The notes under the pieces were generated by a model. It ran no database searches, was not told the origin of the DNA, and saw only the letters and a program-made list of their open reading frames with translations. Of a stretch of 64,000 nt of DNA, positions 58,893 through 64,000 are shown piece by piece. Source of the stretch: an uncultured Treponema sp. (GTDB taxonomy: Bacteria; Spirochaetota; Spirochaetia; Treponematales; Treponemataceae); contig CALCRU010000040.1 of assembly GCA_937894335.1 (NCBI GenBank), forward strand, positions 1 to 64,000, given 5' to 3'. Position numbers and translations under genes: made by a program. Positions within the stretch are counted from its first letter, which is position 1. Each line of letters begins with the position of its first letter.

Positions 58893-58973
58893 GGCTTTTT
58901 AAACTTGTGCAAAAGTTCTCTCCTTTTTATGCCGATATTGAACTGGAGTGATTTTTTTTACGGGAGGAAGGCC

Positions 58974-61676
58974 TTGTTTTTCTACGGATGCAGTGCAAAG
59001 CGCAGTAGTGTAATGCTTTTGTGTGCCACGCTTTTTGTCCTTCCTGCATTTTCCGGGGCAAAAAAAGACACCTATAAGCCTGCCACAGAAACCCGTTCAG
59101 TTGCTGTAGTCTATTCTCAGGAGGAACAGGTTTCTGTTGCCGTTCTTACAGATTTTCTTTCCTACAAAAGTGCCTTTGACCGCATAATGCTTTCCTCTAT
59201 GGCAGACTGTCTAGACTCAGAATTTTCCCTTGCAGCAAAGGAATTTACCCGTGAAGATTCTTCGGGCGTTTCTGCTCTTACCATGGGACGGGAGCGTTTC
59301 CTTACGGAAGGATTTCCCCGTTCTGCAGTAAGCGTAACCGACACAGCAATCAGTCAGGCTAGAAATTCAGTTGCAGAAATTCAGACCATACAGAAGCGGC
59401 TCGAAAACCCCTACAGCGATTTTGTTTCTGCAGTAAAGGCAAACGACCTTGCGGCGGCAGGCAGAGCATACAGTCAGGCGGAACGCTATCTTTCTCAAAT
59501 TTCCAGTGCAAGACAAAATGTCCTTAGGGCATCAGAGTCTGTAAAGGCCCTTTATTCCCAGTACAGTTCTGACGGAAGTAGGGATTCTTCTTATTTGTTC
59601 TCACTTTCAAAAGTTCTTGCGGGGCTTGACGGAACTGCTTCTAGCGGACTGTGTGGAGTTTTTGACCAACTGTACGATGCCTATGCCGGCGGAATGAAGA
59701 GGGAACTCCTTACGCTGATTGACGCAGACATGGCAAAGTTTTTTGATTCTGTTAATGCTGGAAAAAATTACCAAGAGGCAAAGGAAGCGCTTTTACGAGT
59801 TTCAGAAACTGCATCCCTTTCTCGGCGCATAGATTCTTCTTCCGACGCAAAACTTGATGCGGCAATTTCTTTTTCTCAGAATGCAGGGGGACTTCTTGAC
59901 GGACTTATCCTGTATGAAAACCTGAGCGCACAAAAAAAGTCCGTGCAGGATTCTGCAAAGGGAGGAGACATTCTTTCTGACGGAAGACTGCAGAATCAGA
60001 ATGCTTCGGTAACAGCTTCTCTAATGAACTTGGCGTCTTCTTTTTCCACCCTACAGACTGACTGCGAATCGGCTTTGGAAAAGTCATGGATAAAAACTTT
60101 TCCTGGAACCTACTGGCAAAAGGAACTTTCTTCCTACAAAAACGGAATGCTTCGCCTCTCTCAGGACAGTGCAGCGGCCGCTTCTGAACTGTGGAACCTT
60201 ACCGCACAAAGACTTTCTCTTGTTGCAGAAGCATTTCTTGCAGACGACACAGAACTTTTAAATAAGGCTCAGTCTGTTTCAAAAAATCAGCCTAAGGATT
60301 CTCTTGCCGCCCTAGAGACACTTGTAAGTTCTGTAAACAGGGATGTTTCTGTTGTGGAATCCTACAAAAAATCCCTTTCGGGACATGTTGCAAAAAACTA
60401 CATTGCTTCTCTAGAAGATTCTTCAAAAAGACTTACTGCACTTCTTTCTGAATCGGAAAGACTAAGCAAGGAAGCCTCCGAACTTACCAGTCGCGCATAT
60501 CAGGCTCAGCTTGACGGTGACACCCTTTACAGGGAGGCGGAAACAGCATACAGCAGAAAAGACTACAACACTGCTCTTGAAAAACTTGAGGCGGCCGCAG
60601 AAAAATATGACGAAAGTCTTGCTATTCAGGAAGATGAATCAATCCGCACAAAGCGAAACACCACGCTTCTTGACCTTAGTAACCGCATTGCCCGTGCAAA
60701 GTACGAAAACATAGTTAGGGAAGTCCGTTCTCTTAAAGACAGCGCCACAACTCTTTACTATTCGGGAGAATTTGAGGCAGCGGAAGCCTCCCTTAACAGG
60801 GCAGAACAACTGTGGACAGATATTACTGTAGAAGTTGATGATGAACTTGAAAAACTTAAGACGCTTGTAAACACAGCCCTTACAATGAACATAGGCCGCG
60901 TGCTTTCTACAGATGACCCCCTTTACCCAGAAATGTCTCAGATACTTTCCATTGCAAACCAGTACTACAGTCAAGGACTTGACTTAAAGAACAAAGGAAA
61001 CTCTGCTGGTGCGGAAGAAGTACTTAACCTTGCCAAGCAGAAACTTGAGGAACTCCAGCGCGTGTATCCTCTTAATCAGGCGGCAAACATTCTTACCCTG
61101 CGCATAAACAGACTTCTTGATCCAGTGGAATTTGAACGCAGTTTTGAAAGCCGCATGAAGGTTCTTTCAGAAGTAAATTATTCCGCCCGTGACGCTCTTG
61201 CAACCCAGTCCTACACAGAACTTAAGGACCTCTATGTTATAAATCCCTCCTATCCTGGAATTGCCACCCTTGTAAGCAATGCGGAAATTGCACTGGGACT
61301 AAAGCAGAAGCCGGTACCTGTTTCCACTTCTCAAAGGGCGGCCACTGTTGCAAGGGAAGCTCAGACTCTTCTTTCCAGAGCGGGAACGGATGAAAACCTT
61401 CTTGCTCAGGCCAGAACAAAGGCCGAAGAAGCTCTTGAACTTGACCCTAACAACAGTGTTGCAAAAAATGTCCTTGACGAAGTAAAATTGAAGTCGGGCT
61501 CACAGGACTCTGGAGTTCTTTCTTCCGAAGACGAGGAACAGTTCCAGAGGGCAAAGCAGCTCTTTAAAAACAACTACATAGAAGAAGCCTATACAGTGAT
61601 TTCTGCGCTGTATGCAAAAAATCCTTCTTCCAAACGAATTAAAAACCTAAAGGAGAGAATTGAACTTAAGTTATGA
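58974..61676 (+). CDS. Large exported TPR/coiled-coil protein
   Basis: A 900-residue exported protein. TTG at 58974 is chosen because GGGAGGAAG lies six bases upstream; the longer frame from 58905 has no binding site. A signal peptide follows (about 14-30, LLCATLFVLPAFSGA). The middle is helical and Ser/Ala-rich with coiled coils, and TPR-like units occur from about residue 520 on, for example YSRKDYNTALEKLEAAAEKY, LYYSGEFEAAEASLNRAEQL and LFKNNYIEEAYTVISALYAK. It should be a periplasmic or surface scaffold. The stop overlaps the next start (ATGA). Confidence 0.83.
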   Translation: MFFYGCSAKRSSVMLLCATLFVLPAFSGAKKDTYKPATETRSVAVVYSQEEQVSVAVLTDFLSYKSAFDRIMLSSMADCLDSEFSLAAKEFTREDSSGVSALTMGRERFLTEGFPRSAVSVTDTAISQARNSVAEIQTIQKRLENPYSDFVSAVKANDLAAAGRAYSQAERYLSQISSARQNVLRASESVKALYSQYSSDGSRDSSYLFSLSKVLAGLDGTASSGLCGVFDQLYDAYAGGMKRELLTLIDADMAKFFDSVNAGKNYQEAKEALLRVSETASLSRRIDSSSDAKLDAAISFSQNAGGLLDGLILYENLSAQKKSVQDSAKGGDILSDGRLQNQNASVTASLMNLASSFSTLQTDCESALEKSWIKTFPGTYWQKELSSYKNGMLRLSQDSAAAASELWNLTAQRLSLVAEAFLADDTELLNKAQSVSKNQPKDSLAALETLVSSVNRDVSVVESYKKSLSGHVAKNYIASLEDSSKRLTALLSESERLSKEASELTSRAYQAQLDGDTLYREAETAYSRKDYNTALEKLEAAAEKYDESLAIQEDESIRTKRNTTLLDLSNRIARAKYENIVREVRSLKDSATTLYYSGEFEAAEASLNRAEQLWTDITVEVDDELEKLKTLVNTALTMNIGRVLSTDDPLYPEMSQILSIANQYYSQGLDLKNKGNSAGAEEVLNLAKQKLEELQRVYPLNQAANILTLRINRLLDPVEFERSFESRMKVLSEVNYSARDALATQSYTELKDLYVINPSYPGIATLVSNAEIALGLKQKPVPVSTSQRAATVAREAQTLLSRAGTDENLLAQARTKAEEALELDPNNSVAKNVLDEVKLKSGSQDSGVLSSEDEEQFQRAKQLFKNNYIEEAYTVISALYAKNPSSKRIKNLKERIELKL

Positions 61677-64000
61677 AAAAGCACTGCATCAGCATAAAAA
61701 AGACAGTTCTATTTTTCTCCCTGCTCATATCCTGCTCTTTTGCACATGCTGCATGGTATTGGGAAAATCCGCGTACGGTAAGCTCGTCAGGTTCAGAAAG
61801 CGTGTTCCCAAAATCAGTGTATTCTTCCAGCAGAACAGAGGCGGCCGTTTTCTGGGAACAGGTTGACTCATCCACAAAAAACATTTACATTTCTGGCTCG
61901 CTTACGGAAGACGGTTCTTCATGGAGCACTTCTTCTCGCATACTGGGACCCTTTGCATATTCAGGAGATGTTCCTGACCTATATTCTGCCACAATGGCAC
62001 CCGATGGAACTATTGTAATTGCGGCGGTTAGTATAGACGGAAAAATTTCGGTGTATCGTTCGCAAAAGGGCAGTCTTGCTTTTGAGAAGGTCTGGGAATT
62101 TTCAGGCGAAAACCAACTCCTTGCACCTAGGCTTTATGTTTCGTCAGGTGGAAGCATTTTTCTTTTTGCCTCGCTTTCCAAAGACGAAAACTTTTCAATT
62201 GTTTTTTCAACTTCATCAGATGGAAGCGAATGGAAGGAACTTTCTTCATTTGAACCAAGTAGCGGATTTTCTAATGCAATGGTTCCATACCTTGCCCCTG
62301 TTAAAGGCGGAGACATGGTTGTCTACCAGGCCCACCACGCAGTTGGAAACAGAAACACCTTCCAGCTTTATGCAAGCGTAACTTCAAACGGTGGACGCAC
62401 ATGGTCAAGTCCAAGCCTGCTTACAGGAGAAAACTCAATGCAGAAGGGCGACAGTACTGGCTTTGAAGGCTACAACAATCAGAGTCCCTCTCTTCTGACG
62501 GTAGACGGACACACATATCTTGCATGGGAAAGAACTAGATACGGCTCAACAAATTCTTCTGTATGGATTGCGGAACTTTCTTCCTTCGGGGAACTTTCTT
62601 CTTCACCAGAAAAAATTTCTTCTACAGGTAATGCAAGCAGACCTTTTCTTTTTGAATACGAAAACACTGTAGGCGTCCTTTGGTTTGACACCCGTTCTGG
62701 TGTAAGTCAGGTTTATGCAAATCAGAAGACTCATGTAAACTGGGATACCGAAGACGAAGTAAAGCTTTCTGTTACTGGCAGGGCTTCTTCTTTTGCTGTT
62801 CCCGTGGTAAGCGTAAAGGGCAGGAGTCTTTCTTTTGCATGGCAGGAACAGGTCTCCTCTTCTTCTCGTATTGCGGTTCTGGTAAGCGACTCTTCATGTC
62901 CCAGTCCCGTGCTTAAACCAGTTAATTTTGTTTCGGGCAGAACCTACGCCTCTGAAACTGCCAGACTTTCTGTAACACTTTCTGAAGATTCATCTGGTCT
63001 TGCAGGATTTTCCTATGTTTGGTCAAAGGACAAAAATGCATCCCTTCCTCTTACTGTAGAACACATGCCTCACGAAGCAGGAACCGCCATAAGCGTGCGT
63101 GCAGACGAAGAAGGGGAGTGGTTCTTTAAGGTAAGGCAGTGCGACAATGCAGGCAACTGGTCGGAAGAAGTAATAGCCACTTACCGTTACGATGCAACAC
63201 CTCCTTTAAAGCCTCTAGTAACTCCGCCGGAACTTGATTCTTACGGATTTGTTTCTTCCAATGCATTTACTGTAAACTGGAAGCATGACGACTCTGACAC
63301 GGACATTGCAGGCTACACATGGAGCTTTACATACATTGCACCCCTCCCTGAAGAACTTGCAAGCAACAGACACCACAAGATAAGCCTTTCTGACGAAGAG
63401 GTTTCTTCTGCTCTGGAGTTCCTTCTTGAAAGCCACAAGGTTCAGATTGCATCTGCGCCTGTTCCAAACCGTTCCTTGGGCTCTGCAACAAGGGCTTCTT
63501 ATTCCAACCGACGCAACGGCCTGTATGTTTTTGCAGTGGCCTCCCTTGATGCAGTAGGACACATTGGCGAAGTTGAACGAATTCCCCTTGTTATAAACAA
63601 ATACAATCCTTCCACATACATTAGCGGTGTTCGCTCAAGTCAAGATGATGACGGTATAATCCGCATGTCAATTTCAGGCTCTGGCTTTACATATGACGGT
63701 TCTGTAACGGAAGTATATGTTGACCGTGACGGAGAGGCCCCTTACGACATTACCCTGTATGCTCGTGACGGTTCGTTTAAAGTTGATTCAGACTCAGCTA
63801 TTTCGGGAATAGTTCTTCAGGAACTTGAGGCAGGAGATTATTTTGTAGGAGTAAGGCATCCTGTAAGGGGAGTTTATTTTGCTGCCCCTTCTTCTTCTAC
63901 AATGCTTTCGGTGTCAGAGGCTGGTACTGTAAAGTTCAACAGCGAATACGAATATGTTCCCACATGGGAATCGTTTAGAAACTATTTTAAATATCACATA
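61673..64000 (+). CDS. Secreted beta-rich protein with sialidase-like repeats, incomplete at window end
   Basis: The frame stays open from ATG at 61673 to the window edge (776 codons), so the 3' end lies outside. It overlaps the preceding stop by ATGA. Signal peptide 1-26 (ends SCSFAHAA). The first 400 residues hold BNR-like blades with SxDGxxW patterns (TEDGSSWS, TSSDGSEWKEL, TSNGGRTWSS), typical of sialidase/exo-alpha propellers; no sialidase active site was identified. Ig- or FN3-like beta domains follow (GRTYASETARLSVTLSEDSS, DATPPLKPLVTPPELDS). It is probably surface or periplasmic and paired with the coiled-coil protein upstream. Confidence 0.85.
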   Translation, partial: MKKHCISIKKTVLFFSLLISCSFAHAAWYWENPRTVSSSGSESVFPKSVYSSSRTEAAVFWEQVDSSTKNIYISGSLTEDGSSWSTSSRILGPFAYSGDVPDLYSATMAPDGTIVIAAVSIDGKISVYRSQKGSLAFEKVWEFSGENQLLAPRLYVSSGGSIFLFASLSKDENFSIVFSTSSDGSEWKELSSFEPSSGFSNAMVPYLAPVKGGDMVVYQAHHAVGNRNTFQLYASVTSNGGRTWSSPSLLTGENSMQKGDSTGFEGYNNQSPSLLTVDGHTYLAWERTRYGSTNSSVWIAELSSFGELSSSPEKISSTGNASRPFLFEYENTVGVLWFDTRSGVSQVYANQKTHVNWDTEDEVKLSVTGRASSFAVPVVSVKGRSLSFAWQEQVSSSSRIAVLVSDSSCPSPVLKPVNFVSGRTYASETARLSVTLSEDSSGLAGFSYVWSKDKNASLPLTVEHMPHEAGTAISVRADEEGEWFFKVRQCDNAGNWSEEVIATYRYDATPPLKPLVTPPELDSYGFVSSNAFTVNWKHDDSDTDIAGYTWSFTYIAPLPEELASNRHHKISLSDEEVSSALEFLLESHKVQIASAPVPNRSLGSATRASYSNRRNGLYVFAVASLDAVGHIGEVERIPLVINKYNPSTYISGVRSSQDDDGIIRMSISGSGFTYDGSVTEVYVDRDGEAPYDITLYARDGSFKVDSDSAISGIVLQELEAGDYFVGVRHPVRGVYFAAPSSSTMLSVSEAGTVKFNSEYEYVPTWESFRNYFKYHI

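Overview
The window is one continuous stretch of chromosome from a Treponema-like spirochete. The basis is the protein content (bactofilin, MCP, OmpA-like lipid/peptidoglycan anchor, orphan HTH-EIIA protein, many short-spaced polycistrons) and the translation/RNA operon rimP-nusA-infB-rbfA-truB/ribF-rpsO-pnp. This is family-level inference from reading proteins by eye; no database search was run. There is no sign of phage, plasmid or IS transposase, and no CRISPR array. Most genes are core or envelope genes with little space between them.

Layout. 1-9.3 kb: miaB, a LapA-like membrane protein, an orphan sugar-type ABC ATPase, an RNase II/R-type nuclease, a small membrane protein, lysC-dapB, and a LysM protein with a dead M23 domain whose stop codon lies inside a 99-bp tandem repeat block. 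9.6-19 kb: DnaQ-like exonuclease and two different phosphohexomutases that flank the remains of a chemotaxis receptor gene, an EF-hand membrane protein, an OmpA-domain lipoprotein-like protein and an SDR. 19-28 kb: thioesterase, transglutaminase-like/TPR protein, mnmA, a minus-strand group (HTH-EIIA, membrane-anchored propeller, second dead LytM protein), another transglutaminase-like protein, RluA-type pseudouridine synthase, MATE exporter. 28-45 kb: an MCP, the rimP-pnp translation operon, then M16 protease, dut, lptF/lptG, tgt. 45-56 kb: HEAT protein, a minus-strand group (secreted trypsin-like protease, pta, CapA-like lipoprotein, HrpA-like helicase), bactofilin-TPR-mtaB, tRNA-Lys. 56.6-64 kb: DUF4912 protein, a GH57-fold protein lacking its catalytic residues, a long TPR/coiled-coil protein, and a large secreted beta-rich protein that runs off the window.

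Points that stand out. (1) At least six genes have a good sigma70 promoter whose -10 box ends only 6-9 nt before the start codon and no ribosome binding site, so they are probably read from leaderless mRNAs; several share an extended -10 (TGn). (2) TruB and the FAD-synthetase part of RibF are one polypeptide, and the riboflavin-kinase part looks lost. (3) The GH57 protein is a probable pseudoenzyme. (4) A hairpin-T-run attenuator sits between the promoter and rimP-nusA-infB. (5) NusA carries a C-terminal zinc ribbon and IF2 carries a Gly/Arg-rich disordered segment. (6) MnmA lacks one usual catalytic cysteine and has CxxC at the other site.
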